From positions 1 to 64,000 of the forward strand of contig NZ_JACAOR010000011.1 in the NCBI RefSeq assembly GCF_013386115.1: a DNA stretch of 64,000 nucleotides, written 5' to 3'. The stretch is from Pseudomonas gingeri. Lineage in GTDB: Bacteria; Pseudomonadota; Gammaproteobacteria; Pseudomonadales; Pseudomonadaceae. The notes beneath the pieces were generated by a model that did no database searches, was not told where the DNA came from, and saw only the letters and a program-made list of their open reading frames with translations. Below, in pieces: positions 32,045 through 40,666 of this stretch. Position 1 is the first letter of the stretch, and each line of letters opens with the position of its first letter. A program made the position numbers and the translations under genes.

Positions 32045-33238
32045 TCAGTCGAGCGGATTGCGCTGGCCGATCAGGCTGTCCACTGAGGGCACCCGGGTAT
32101 CGCTTTCCATCTGGGTCTCGTGTTCCAGTTGATGGCTGAAACGGTCGAGGGAGCCGGTGGCCGGCTGGGCATCGCTGGCGAAGACCGGCGGGCTGAGCAT
32201 ATAGGCGCCGAGCAGGCGACTCAACGCCGCCAGGCTGTCTATATGGGTGCGCTCGTAGCCATGGGTGGCATCGCAGCCGAATGCCAGCAGTGCCATGCGG
32301 CTGTCGTGCCCGGCGGTGGCAGCCGAGTGGGCATCGCTGAAGTAGTAGCGAAACAGGTCGCGGCGCACCGGCAACTCGTTATCGGCCGCCAGGCTCAGCA
32401 GGTGGCGCGACAGGTGATAGTCATAGGGACCGCCGGAGTCCTGCATCGCCACGCTCACCGCGTGTTCGTTCGAATGCTGGCCCGGCGCGACCGGGGCGAT
32501 ATCGATGCCGACGAACTCACTGACGTCCCAGGGCAGGGCCGCCGCCGCGCCGCTGCCGGTTTCCTCGGTAATGGTGAACAGCGGATGGCAGTCGATCGGC
32601 GGTTGCGCGCCACTTTCGACAATCGCCTTGAGTGCCGCCAGCAGTGCGGCCACGCCGGCCTTGTCGTCGAGGTGGCGGGCGCTGATATGACCGCTGTCGG
32701 TGAACTCCGGCAACGGGTCGAAGGCGACGAAATCGCCGATGCTGATGCCCAGCGAGTCGCAGTCGGCGCGGGTGGTGCAGTAGGCGTCCAGGCGCAGTTC
32801 GACGTGATCCCAACTGACCGGCAGTTCATCCACCGCGGTGTTGAAGGCGTGTCCGGAAGCCAGCAGCGGCAATACGCTGCCACGGATCACCCCGGTGTCG
32901 GTGAACAGGCTGACCCGGCTGCCTTCGGCAAAGCGACTCGACCAGCAACCGACAGGCGCCAGGGTCAGGCGCCCGTTGTCCTTGATCGCCCGGACGGCGG
33001 CGCCGATGGTGTCGAGGTGGGCCGATACGGCGCGGTCGGGACTGTTCTGGCGCCCCTTGAGGGTGGCGCGGATGGTGCCGCGCCGGGTCAGTTCGAAGGG
33101 AATGCCCAGTTCTTCCAGACGCTCGGCGACATAACGCACGATGGTATCGGTGAACCCCGTCGGGCTGGGAATGGCGAGCATTTCCAGGAGAACCCGTTGC
33201 AGGTAGTCGAGGTCGGGTTGGGGGATGGCAGTGTTCAT
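32045..33238 (-). CDS. M42-type peptidase of the NAGGN osmolyte cluster
   Basis: 397 residues from the ATG at 33238 (AAGGAG upstream). Metallopeptidase landmarks: AVSAHLDTIGAAVR (first metal His/Asp), ISARHLDDKAGVAALLAAL (bridging Asp), TITEETGSGAAAALP (catalytic Glu pair), VGIDIAP and the late DATHGYERTHIDSL (metal His). M42 aminopeptidase-type enzymes in this position accompany the N-acetylglutaminylglutamine amide (NAGGN) synthesis genes in osmotolerant bacteria; a role in turnover or release of the dipeptide osmolyte is inferred. It is the last gene of the operon asnO-ngg-this, 88 bp after ngg. Confidence 0.88.
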   Translation of the reverse strand: MNTAIPQPDLDYLQRVLLEMLAIPSPTGFTDTIVRYVAERLEELGIPFELTRRGTIRATLKGRQNSPDRAVSAHLDTIGAAVRAIKDNGRLTLAPVGCWSSRFAEGSRVSLFTDTGVIRGSVLPLLASGHAFNTAVDELPVSWDHVELRLDAYCTTRADCDSLGISIGDFVAFDPLPEFTDSGHISARHLDDKAGVAALLAALKAIVESGAQPPIDCHPLFTITEETGSGAAAALPWDVSEFVGIDIAPVAPGQHSNEHAVSVAMQDSGGPYDYHLSRHLLSLAADNELPVRRDLFRYYFSDAHSAATAGHDSRMALLAFGCDATHGYERTHIDSLAALSRLLGAYMLSPPVFASDAQPATGSLDRFSHQLEHETQMESDTRVPSVDSLIGQRNPLD

Positions 33239-33326
33239 GGCTGCTCCTTCTTGCAGGAGAATGCTTCCAGCGCAATGCCTGCTGGAGAACTCCCGCGGGT
33301 AAAAGGGAACGATCCGCGCTGCTTCA

Positions 33327-35069
33327 TCACGCCGGCAGGCTGTGGGGAAACAGCAGGTCGATAAAGCGCTCGGCCGTGGGCTGTGGCTCATGGTTGGCCA
33401 GCCCGCAACGTTCATTGGCTTCGATGAAGACGTACTCCGGCTGGTCTGCCGCGGGGACCATCAGGTCGAGCCCGACCACCGGGATATCCAGGGCCCGTGC
33501 CGCCCGTACGGCGGCCTCGGCCAGGGTCGGATGGAGGATCGCCGTCACGTCCTCCAGGCACCCGCCGGTGTGCAGGTTGGCGGTGCGCCGCACCGCCAGT
33601 TGTTCACCCCGGGCCAGTACCGTGTTGTAGTCATGACCGGCCGCATGCAGGGTGCGCTGGGTTTCCGCGTCGAGGGGAATCCGGCTCTCGCCGCCGGTAG
33701 CGGCCTGGCGGCGCCGGCTCTGCGCTTCGATCAGCGCGCCGATGCTGTGGTGGCCGTCGCCGACCACCTGTGCCGGATGGCGAATGGCGGCCGCCACCAC
33801 CTCGAAACCGATCACCACGATGCGCAGGTCCAGCCCTTCGTGAAAGCTTTCCAGCAGGACCCGGCTGTCGAAGGCGCGGGCGGCCTCGATGGCTTTTTCC
33901 ACTTCGTCGGCGTTGCGCAGGTCCACGGCCACGCCCTGGCCCTGTTCGCCGTCGAGAGGTTTGACGACGATGCGTCCATGGGCTTGGAGAAAGACCAGAT
34001 TGTCCTCGGCAGTGCCGGCGCGTTGCTGGCTGGGTACGTTCAGGCCGGCTTCGAGCAGCACCCGATGGGTCAGGCTCTTGTCCTGGCACAGGCTCATGCT
34101 GATGGCGCTGGTCAAGTCGGTCAGCGATTCCCGGCAGCGCACGCGGCGGCCGCCATGGCTGAGGGTGAACATGCCGGCCGCGGCGTCGTCGACCTGCACG
34201 TCGATGCCGCGTCGATGGGCCTCCTCCACCAGGATCCGCGCGTAGGGGTTGAACCCGGCCTGGGGCCCCGGGCCGAGAAACAGCGGCTGGTTGATGCCGT
34301 TCTTGCGCTTGATGGCAAAGGTGCTCAGGGTGCGGAAGCCGAGCTTGGCGTAGAGGCTCTTGGCCTGGCGATTATCGTGCAGTACCGACAGGTCCAGGTG
34401 GTTCAGGCCGCGACTCATGAAGTGCTCGATCAGATGGCGCACCAGCACCTCGCCGACCCCCGGCCGGCTGCACTGTGGGTCGACCGCCAGGCACCAGAGG
34501 CTGCAACCGTGCTCCGGATCGTGGAAGGCCTTGTGGTGGTTGAGGCCCATGACGCTGCCGATCAGGGCGCCGCTGTCCTCGTCTTCCGCCAGCCAGTAGA
34601 CCGGACCGCCCTGGTGGCGTGGGGTGAGCAGTTGCGGGTCGATGGGCAGCATGCCGCGGGCGATGTACAACTGGTTGATCGCCAGCCAGTCCTCGGCACT
34701 CTGCGCCCGGCGAATGCGGAAGCCGCGAAAGACCCGGGTGGCCGGGCGATAGTCGCTGAACCACAGGCGCAGGGTATCCGACGGGTCGAGAAACAACTGT
34801 TGCGGGGCCTGGGCGAGCACCTGTTGGGGCGCGGCGACATACAGGGCGATATCGCGTTCGCCGGACTGTTCGTTCAACAGCTCTTCGGCCAGCCCGGCGG
34901 GATCGGCGAAGGTGTGCCCGATCAGCAGCCGGCCCCAGCCGCAATGCAGGACCACCGGGCGGGTGGCCGGTTCGTTGCCGTCTTCGGCCAGGCGTGCCTG
35001 CAGGCGTTCGTAGGACGGCGGCTGGCCGCGCAGCAGGCGTTGGCTGTAAGCCGTGGCATGAGCTTTCAT
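33327..35069 (-). CDS. ngg: N-acetylglutaminylglutamine synthetase
   Basis: 580 residues with two parts. Residues ~115-265 are a GNAT acetyltransferase domain (RGFRIRRAQSAEDWLAINQLY ... CSLWCLAVDPQCSRPGVGEVLVRHLIEHF ... SLYAKLGFRTL). Residues ~275-575 are an ATP-grasp ligase (SLTHRVLLEAGLNVPSQ ... GRIVVKPLDGEQGQGVAVDL ... VFIEANERCGLANHEPQP). The fusion is the known architecture of the N-acetylglutaminylglutamine synthetase, which acetylates glutamine and joins it to a second glutamine. The product is amidated by the neighbouring asparagine-synthetase homologue to NAGGN, an osmoprotectant. It starts 4 bp after asnO ends, so coupled translation is likely. Confidence 0.93.
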   Translation of the reverse strand: MKAHATAYSQRLLRGQPPSYERLQARLAEDGNEPATRPVVLHCGWGRLLIGHTFADPAGLAEELLNEQSGERDIALYVAAPQQVLAQAPQQLFLDPSDTLRLWFSDYRPATRVFRGFRIRRAQSAEDWLAINQLYIARGMLPIDPQLLTPRHQGGPVYWLAEDEDSGALIGSVMGLNHHKAFHDPEHGCSLWCLAVDPQCSRPGVGEVLVRHLIEHFMSRGLNHLDLSVLHDNRQAKSLYAKLGFRTLSTFAIKRKNGINQPLFLGPGPQAGFNPYARILVEEAHRRGIDVQVDDAAAGMFTLSHGGRRVRCRESLTDLTSAISMSLCQDKSLTHRVLLEAGLNVPSQQRAGTAEDNLVFLQAHGRIVVKPLDGEQGQGVAVDLRNADEVEKAIEAARAFDSRVLLESFHEGLDLRIVVIGFEVVAAAIRHPAQVVGDGHHSIGALIEAQSRRRQAATGGESRIPLDAETQRTLHAAGHDYNTVLARGEQLAVRRTANLHTGGCLEDVTAILHPTLAEAAVRAARALDIPVVGLDLMVPAADQPEYVFIEANERCGLANHEPQPTAERFIDLLFPHSLPA

Positions 35070-35073
35070 CGGG

Positions 35074-36846
35074 TCAGATTCCTTGTTCGCTGAGCCACAG
35101 GTTCAGGGCCGCCAGTTGCCACAGCTTCGAACCGCGCAGCGGGGTCAGTTGACCGTGGGGGTCGGTCAGCAGGCGATCGAGGGTCGCCGGGTTGAACAGG
35201 CCACGGTCCTGGCTCGGGTCGAGCAGCAGCTCGCGCACCCAGTTCAGGGTGTCGCCCTGCAGGTGCTTGAGGCCGGGAACCGGGAAATAGCCTTTCTTGC
35301 GGTCGATGACTTCGCTGGGAATGACCAGCCGCGCCGCTTCCTTGAGGACCTGCTTGCCGCCGTCCGGCAGCTTGAATTTCGCCGGCACACGGGCTGAGAG
35401 TTCCACCAGCCGGTAGTCGAGAAACGGCGTGCGGGCTTCCAGGCCCCAGGCCATGGTCATGTTGTCGACGCGCTTGACCGGGTCGTCCACCAGCATCACC
35501 GTGCTGTCCAGGCGCAAGGCCTTGTCCACCGCGGCACTGGCGCCGGGTTGGGCGAAGTGCTCGCGGACGAAATCACCGGCGGCATCCTGCTCGACGCGCC
35601 ACTGCGGCTGCACGGTATCGGCATAGTCGGCGTAGCTGCGGTCGAAGAAGGCCTCGCGGTAGGCGGCATGGGGATCGGCGGCACCGTCCACCTGCGGGTA
35701 CCAGTGGTAGCCGGCGAAGAGTTCGTCGGCGCCCTGGCCGCTTTGCACCACTTTGCAGTGCTTGGCCACCTCACGGGACAGCAGGTAGAACGCGATGCAG
35801 TCATGGCTGACCATCGGCTCGCTCATGGCGCGGAAGGCCGCCGGCAACTGCTCGATGATTTCCCGTTCGTCGATGCGCAGCTGATGGTGCCGCGTTCCGT
35901 AATGGCGGGCGATCAGGTCCGAATACTGAAATTCGTCGCCGCGCTCGCCGCCGGCATCCTGGAAGCCGATGGAGAAGGTCGACAACTGCTCGACCCCGAC
36001 TTCGCGCAGCAGGCCGACCAGCAGGCTGGAATCGACGCCGCCGGACAGCAGCACACCGACATCGACCGCCGCCCGCTGGCGGATCGCCACGGCTTCACGG
36101 GTGCTGTCGAGCACGCGGTCGCGCCAGTCTTCCAGGCTCAGGTTGGCCTCGTCGGCATGCGGACCATAGGGCAGGGTCCACCAGGTTTTCTGTTCGCCGC
36201 GGCCATCGGCGTCGATACGCATCCAGGTGGCCGGCGGCAGTTTCTCGATCCCGGCCAGCAAGGTGCGCGGGGCGGGGACCACGGCGTGGAAGTTCAGGTA
36301 GTGGTTGAGCGCGACCGGGTCCAGCAGCGGGTTGATATCACCGCCTTTGAGCAGTGCCGGCAGGCTGGAAGCAAAGCGCAGGCGCTGGCCGGTACGCGAT
36401 AGGTACAGCGGCTTGACCCCGAGGCGGTCGCGGGCGATGAACAGCCGCTGGGCATCGCGCTCCCAGATGGCGAACGCGAACATGCCATTGAGCTTGGGCA
36501 GCAGCGCTTCGCCCCAGGCGTGGTAGCCCTTGAGCAGGACTTCGGTATCGCCGCCGGAATGGAAGGCGTAGCCCAGTTGTTCCAGTTCGCGGCGCAGTTC
36601 GGGGAAGTTGTAGATCGCGCCATTGAAGGCCAGGGACAGGCCCAGGTCCGGGTCGATCATCGGCTGCGCCGAGGCGTCCGACAGGTCCATGATTTTCAGT
36701 CGACGATGACCGAGGGCTATCGGCCCCTGGCTATGGAAACCCCAGGCATCGGGGCCGCGCGGGGCCATATGGTGGGTGATCCGCTCAAGCGCGGCGAGGT
36801 CCGCGGGGCGTCGATCGAAACGTAGTTCTCCAGCTAATCCGCACAT
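35074..36846 (-). CDS. asnO: N-acetylglutaminylglutamine amidotransferase (asparagine-synthetase type)
   Basis: 590 residues. N-terminal Ntn glutaminase with catalytic Cys2 (MCGLAGELRFDRR), HRRLKIMDLSDASAQPM and FNGAIYNFPELR. The C-terminal synthetase domain carries the ATP motif VGVLLSGGVDSSLLVGLL (SGGVDS), QGADELFAGYHWY and LEARTPFLDYRLVELS. In this operon context it forms the terminal amide of N-acetylglutaminylglutamine rather than asparagine. ATG at 36846 with AAGGAAT. First gene of the NAGGN operon; its promoter must lie in the 279-bp gap to the divergent LRR gene. Salt or osmotic induction is expected from the family but not visible in the sequence. Confidence 0.93.
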   Translation of the reverse strand: MCGLAGELRFDRRPADLAALERITHHMAPRGPDAWGFHSQGPIALGHRRLKIMDLSDASAQPMIDPDLGLSLAFNGAIYNFPELRRELEQLGYAFHSGGDTEVLLKGYHAWGEALLPKLNGMFAFAIWERDAQRLFIARDRLGVKPLYLSRTGQRLRFASSLPALLKGGDINPLLDPVALNHYLNFHAVVPAPRTLLAGIEKLPPATWMRIDADGRGEQKTWWTLPYGPHADEANLSLEDWRDRVLDSTREAVAIRQRAAVDVGVLLSGGVDSSLLVGLLREVGVEQLSTFSIGFQDAGGERGDEFQYSDLIARHYGTRHHQLRIDEREIIEQLPAAFRAMSEPMVSHDCIAFYLLSREVAKHCKVVQSGQGADELFAGYHWYPQVDGAADPHAAYREAFFDRSYADYADTVQPQWRVEQDAAGDFVREHFAQPGASAAVDKALRLDSTVMLVDDPVKRVDNMTMAWGLEARTPFLDYRLVELSARVPAKFKLPDGGKQVLKEAARLVIPSEVIDRKKGYFPVPGLKHLQGDTLNWVRELLLDPSQDRGLFNPATLDRLLTDPHGQLTPLRGSKLWQLAALNLWLSEQGI

Positions 36847-37125
36847 AAATTCCTTACCGGTTATCCGTTGGGGAGGGTGGGTGACTCTGAAACTGACCCG
36901 TGACGAAACCGGGAGTTTTATATCGATCCGTTATAAGCGATGGGGTGAGGCCAAAGCGGAGTCGGCCCGCGGCGCTGCGCGGCCGTGCCGGGAACGGTGC
37001 TACCGGGGTATCGGAAAGGTTTGAATGATTGATTTAACTGACTGATAAATAATGAGTTTTTTGCGGCTTTCAGCATGAGGCGGACTGTTAATCTCGGCCG
37101 ACATGGACGATAAGGACACTTCCAC

Positions 37126-40100
37126 ATGTTGAAATGGTTGGGGGCCGGAGAACAGCATCTGCTGCCGGACGAACAGCGCAGTTTTCGCAGCTACAACGTT
37201 TTTGCCCAGAATGCCCCGCGTTACCTGAGGCGTCGGTCCGGCGGGTGTGATCTGTGGGCCGCCCTGGGCGAAAGCATGAGGCTGAGCGAGTACTACCGCG
37301 CTGAAATAGAGGCGAGCCTGGGAGCCTGCACGGCCCCCGCAGCCTTTGCCGAACGGCTGGCGAGGCCCGACGCGCGGTTATCGTTCCTGCTGGAACGCCA
37401 GCGCCAGGCGAGCCTGTTGCTCGATGCCCATGTCGCCTGCCTGAACGATGATATCGCCCGGCCCGCCTACGACATGCTCTGCCGGGTACTGAACCACCAG
37501 CCGGCGGGGCAGTGGGCCGGGCAGGCGGTCCGGGTCAGCCATCTGTCGATGCTCGGTCATGCGCTGGAAGGGGCGCTGCTCCTTGCCGCCGAAGACGCCT
37601 TGAGCGAAGAGACGCGCGCCTGCGTGGTGTACCTGCCGAATGAGCCCGACTGTCCTTTCCGGGAACATGCGTCGATGGCGGCGCTTTCCCTCTGGCTGGC
37701 GCAGAAGATCGATGGCGACACCGACTATCGACATGTGATCGCCCGCCGGGTGGACTACCGCCGGGTGCCTGAATTCATCCCGGCGCTGCTGGAGCAGGCG
37801 CGGGAACATTCCCGCGGTGGCGCGCACTGGGCGTTCACCACGCGGCCCGCAGGCCGGGAGCTGTTCAGCGAACTGGTCCGCCTGCAGATCGACAAGCTCC
37901 TCGCGGAAGTGGGCAGCCAGGTCGTGCCGACCGATTCCGGGGAGCGGACGACAGGCAGCGCACCGCGACAAGGCTGGGAGGGGGTGGGCCTGTCCACCGG
38001 ACAACGGGCGCTCTATGACCCGCCGGGACCGGGGTGGCTGGCCCAGGCAGCGCGCGCCCAGGGCCTGTTGGATCTTTTCTACGAGGGCTGGCGGGACTGG
38101 CAACCCAGGAATCGACATGAAATGGTCGGTTCAATGATGGCGCAGGTCATCGAGCTGCTGGAGCTGGAACCGGGCCAACGCGAGCAGGTTTTCCGCGAGC
38201 GGGGTGAACCGCGGGTATCGGCTTTCAGTGACGGCCTGATCGTGATCATGGACAGGCAGCGCGTCCTGCGCCTGTGGAATCCTGATCCACGGGTCTATGA
38301 GCAACGGCGGGAACCGCCGGAGTTGGACGAGCCGGATGCCCAGGGGGTATTCCATGACGGGGACGCGTGTTATGTCCGTATCGATGCCCGGCTCTATCGG
38401 TTGGATCCCCAGGCATTCGATGGCCGCAGGCGCCTGTTGCACCCGACCTGTCCGGATGCCTACGGCCCTTTGCTGCTGCACAACGGTGAGGGCGCCTGGC
38501 GGTTTGCCTTCGAGCAGCCGGGGAAATGGAGCGACGAACTGTATCTGTTCCGGCGCCTGGGGCCGATTGCCGAGGGGCTCTGCGATAGCAGCATCAGGCA
38601 ATTGCTCAAGGTGACGAACACCCATGCCGCGTTGTTGCGGCGGCTGCACATTGAACTGCTGCCGGTGCCCGGGGTGCTCCGGGAGAGTATCCAGCGCTGG
38701 CGACGGCATAAGATGCTGCTGGACGTCGAAGCGGTGACCGTTGCCGCGGTCACGCAGGCACCCCGACGGTTTTTCCCCGAGCTGCCGCTACCGGTGGAAC
38801 AGGAACTGATGGCCGATGCCTGCGACAGGCAGCGGCGCCGGCTGGTGACCGACGAACACATTCCCCTGAGCCTGTCCGAGGCCGCCCGAGGGTGCCAGTT
38901 GGAGTTGGCGGTCAATCGCGTCATCGGCGACCTTTTTCTCAATGCCCCGGCGACATTCGAAACCGACCGCCTGGCCTTCCACCTGCTGGAGCATTTGCCG
39001 GGCTGGCCGGACAGCCTGCGCGTGGAATTGCGCTATGAACGCAAGGACGGCGGGCAGCCCCAGACCTTCGTCCTGGGGCCGGAATCGGCGGCGCTGGCCT
39101 GGCGTTTGTCGGCCAGCGAGCAGCGTCGCGACGAGTACCGTGTACTGAATGCGCTCGACAAGCCGACGGCCTCGGCCGGCAGCCTGATGCAGGCGGTACT
39201 GCTGGCGCTGTTGCCCGAACAGCGCAGCGCCCTGGGATTCGACTCGAGCCAGCCGGGGGCACTGCGCGAGGCGCTGGCCGAACTGGCGGCCAAGCAGCGC
39301 CGGCTGGTGGCGCGATTGCAGGCTTCAGGACCATTGGCGTTGCCGGAACCTCCCCAGGGTTACCCGCTGTGGGAGCTGGCCGGGGAGGATCGGCAATGGC
39401 AGTGCCTGAGCAACCGCGTGAGCCGGCTCTACCCATTGCTGTCGGCGACGCAGATCAGCGTCTATCTGCAATCGGCGGGCACCCTCGAGCAGGCCGACCG
39501 CCAGCTTGCCACACGCGAGCGTGAGTGCGAGCAGCTCAGGAGCCAGTTGCTTTTCTGGGCCGAGTCGGCCGACGACTCGTCGGACCGCGCGGCGAGCCGC
39601 AGGCAGCTGGCGTATTCGATCAAGCGGGCCTGGGAGCAGGGGGGTTGGCAACACGCAGGGGAAACACGACGGGTGACACTCGATATGCAGGGCATGCACG
39701 TTGGGCGTTTGCCCGAACTGCATTGGCAGATCGATTTCAGCCACGTCAGCGAACTGATCGGCCGGGACATGGCGTTGACTGACGCCGACCAGGCGTTTTT
39801 CACGGGCTTCACCGGCCTGCGCCGGCTGGACCTGAGCGACAACCGCCTGACGGCCTTGCCGGACGCCCTGTCCGAGATGCCGCATCTGACTCGACTATGC
39901 CTGCAAGGCAACCGGATTGGCCTGGATGCTCCCGGTGTCGCGCTGCTGGCGCAAATGAGTGCGCTTGAATGCCTCAACCTCAACGATAACCCCCTCGGCC
40001 AAGTGCCTGACCTGAGTGGTTTGCCGGCCTTGCGGCAACTGATGTTGCGGGCCACCGGGATCGACCGCTGGCCCGTGGGCCTATTCCCTCGTTCGTCCCT

Positions 40101-40650
40101 GGAGGCACTGGATCTGCGGGATAACCGCCTCACGCAGTTGCCCACCGGCTTGTTCGACGTGCCGGCTGTCCTTACGCGCCATATCGGCCTGCAGAACAAT
40201 CCCTGGTCCGCCGAAAGTCTTGGCCAACTGGCGGGGCTCAGGCAGAACCCCGGTGTCAGCCTGGGCGTCCTGCCGTTTCCACCCCGTGGCGGCGAGCAGG
40301 CGCAAGAAGATGCCTGGATCGAGCCCTACGCCCCGGCAGCCCTGACGACCCCGGGCTCTCAGGCGCCGCTGTCGGCGCCACGGACGAACTGGCGACGCCT
40401 GCGCGCCGAACCCATGGCCGACGGCTTTTTCATGTTGCTCTGGCGTCTGCACCTGTGGGCGCAGGAGCTCGACGTGGCAACGCAGGAGGACACTGCCCGC
40501 CGGGTCGCTGCGCTGGTCGAGGCCTGCGTGAACCAAGGCACCTTGCGCGAGGCGGTGTTTCTCTACGCCGATGGCCCGCGCGGGTGCACCGAGACGCTGG
40601 AAACCCAGCTCGTCGACCTGGAACAGCTGGTCGCGACGACGAGCTTTTGA
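37126..40650 (+). CDS. Large DUF6543/LRR protein with truncated NEL domain (toxin/effector paralogue 1)
   Basis: 1174 residues, ATG at 37126 after AAGGACAC. Residues ~60-330 look like the DUF6543/dermonecrotic-toxin region of Pseudomonas LRR toxins (CVVYLPNEPDCPFREHASMAAL). A middle region follows (LRLWNPDPRVYEQ, LYLFRRLGP). Leucine-rich repeats occupy about 895-1012 (LRRLDLSDNRLTALPDAL, LECLNLNDNPLGQVPDL, LEALDLRDNRLTQLPTGL), then the start of a NEL (novel E3 ligase) domain. The NEL cysteine position holds C1154 in GCTETLETQLVDLEQL, reading CxE instead of CxD, and the protein ends 20 residues later, so most of the NEL is missing. It also lacks the long hydrophobic hairpin of its neighbour. 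Probably a degraded or specialised copy of the next gene. Confidence 0.82.
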   Translation: MLKWLGAGEQHLLPDEQRSFRSYNVFAQNAPRYLRRRSGGCDLWAALGESMRLSEYYRAEIEASLGACTAPAAFAERLARPDARLSFLLERQRQASLLLDAHVACLNDDIARPAYDMLCRVLNHQPAGQWAGQAVRVSHLSMLGHALEGALLLAAEDALSEETRACVVYLPNEPDCPFREHASMAALSLWLAQKIDGDTDYRHVIARRVDYRRVPEFIPALLEQAREHSRGGAHWAFTTRPAGRELFSELVRLQIDKLLAEVGSQVVPTDSGERTTGSAPRQGWEGVGLSTGQRALYDPPGPGWLAQAARAQGLLDLFYEGWRDWQPRNRHEMVGSMMAQVIELLELEPGQREQVFRERGEPRVSAFSDGLIVIMDRQRVLRLWNPDPRVYEQRREPPELDEPDAQGVFHDGDACYVRIDARLYRLDPQAFDGRRRLLHPTCPDAYGPLLLHNGEGAWRFAFEQPGKWSDELYLFRRLGPIAEGLCDSSIRQLLKVTNTHAALLRRLHIELLPVPGVLRESIQRWRRHKMLLDVEAVTVAAVTQAPRRFFPELPLPVEQELMADACDRQRRRLVTDEHIPLSLSEAARGCQLELAVNRVIGDLFLNAPATFETDRLAFHLLEHLPGWPDSLRVELRYERKDGGQPQTFVLGPESAALAWRLSASEQRRDEYRVLNALDKPTASAGSLMQAVLLALLPEQRSALGFDSSQPGALREALAELAAKQRRLVARLQASGPLALPEPPQGYPLWELAGEDRQWQCLSNRVSRLYPLLSATQISVYLQSAGTLEQADRQLATRERECEQLRSQLLFWAESADDSSDRAASRRQLAYSIKRAWEQGGWQHAGETRRVTLDMQGMHVGRLPELHWQIDFSHVSELIGRDMALTDADQAFFTGFTGLRRLDLSDNRLTALPDALSEMPHLTRLCLQGNRIGLDAPGVALLAQMSALECLNLNDNPLGQVPDLSGLPALRQLMLRATGIDRWPVGLFPRSSLEALDLRDNRLTQLPTGLFDVPAVLTRHIGLQNNPWSAESLGQLAGLRQNPGVSLGVLPFPPRGGEQAQEDAWIEPYAPAALTTPGSQAPLSAPRTNWRRLRAEPMADGFFMLLWRLHLWAQELDVATQEDTARRVAALVEACVNQGTLREAVFLYADGPRGCTETLETQLVDLEQLVATTSF

Positions 40651-40666
40651 AATAAGGATGTTTGAA

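Noticed and set aside
33342..35093. 583-residue open frame opposite ngg
   Set aside because: Shadow of a well supported GNAT/ATP-grasp gene; no recognisable fold.
36970..37125. Possible hrp box (GGAAC ... CCAC) before the first LRR gene
   Set aside because: A GGAAC occurs near 36990 but the CCAC-like half lies over 100 bp away instead of about 16 bp, so no type III promoter is supported.
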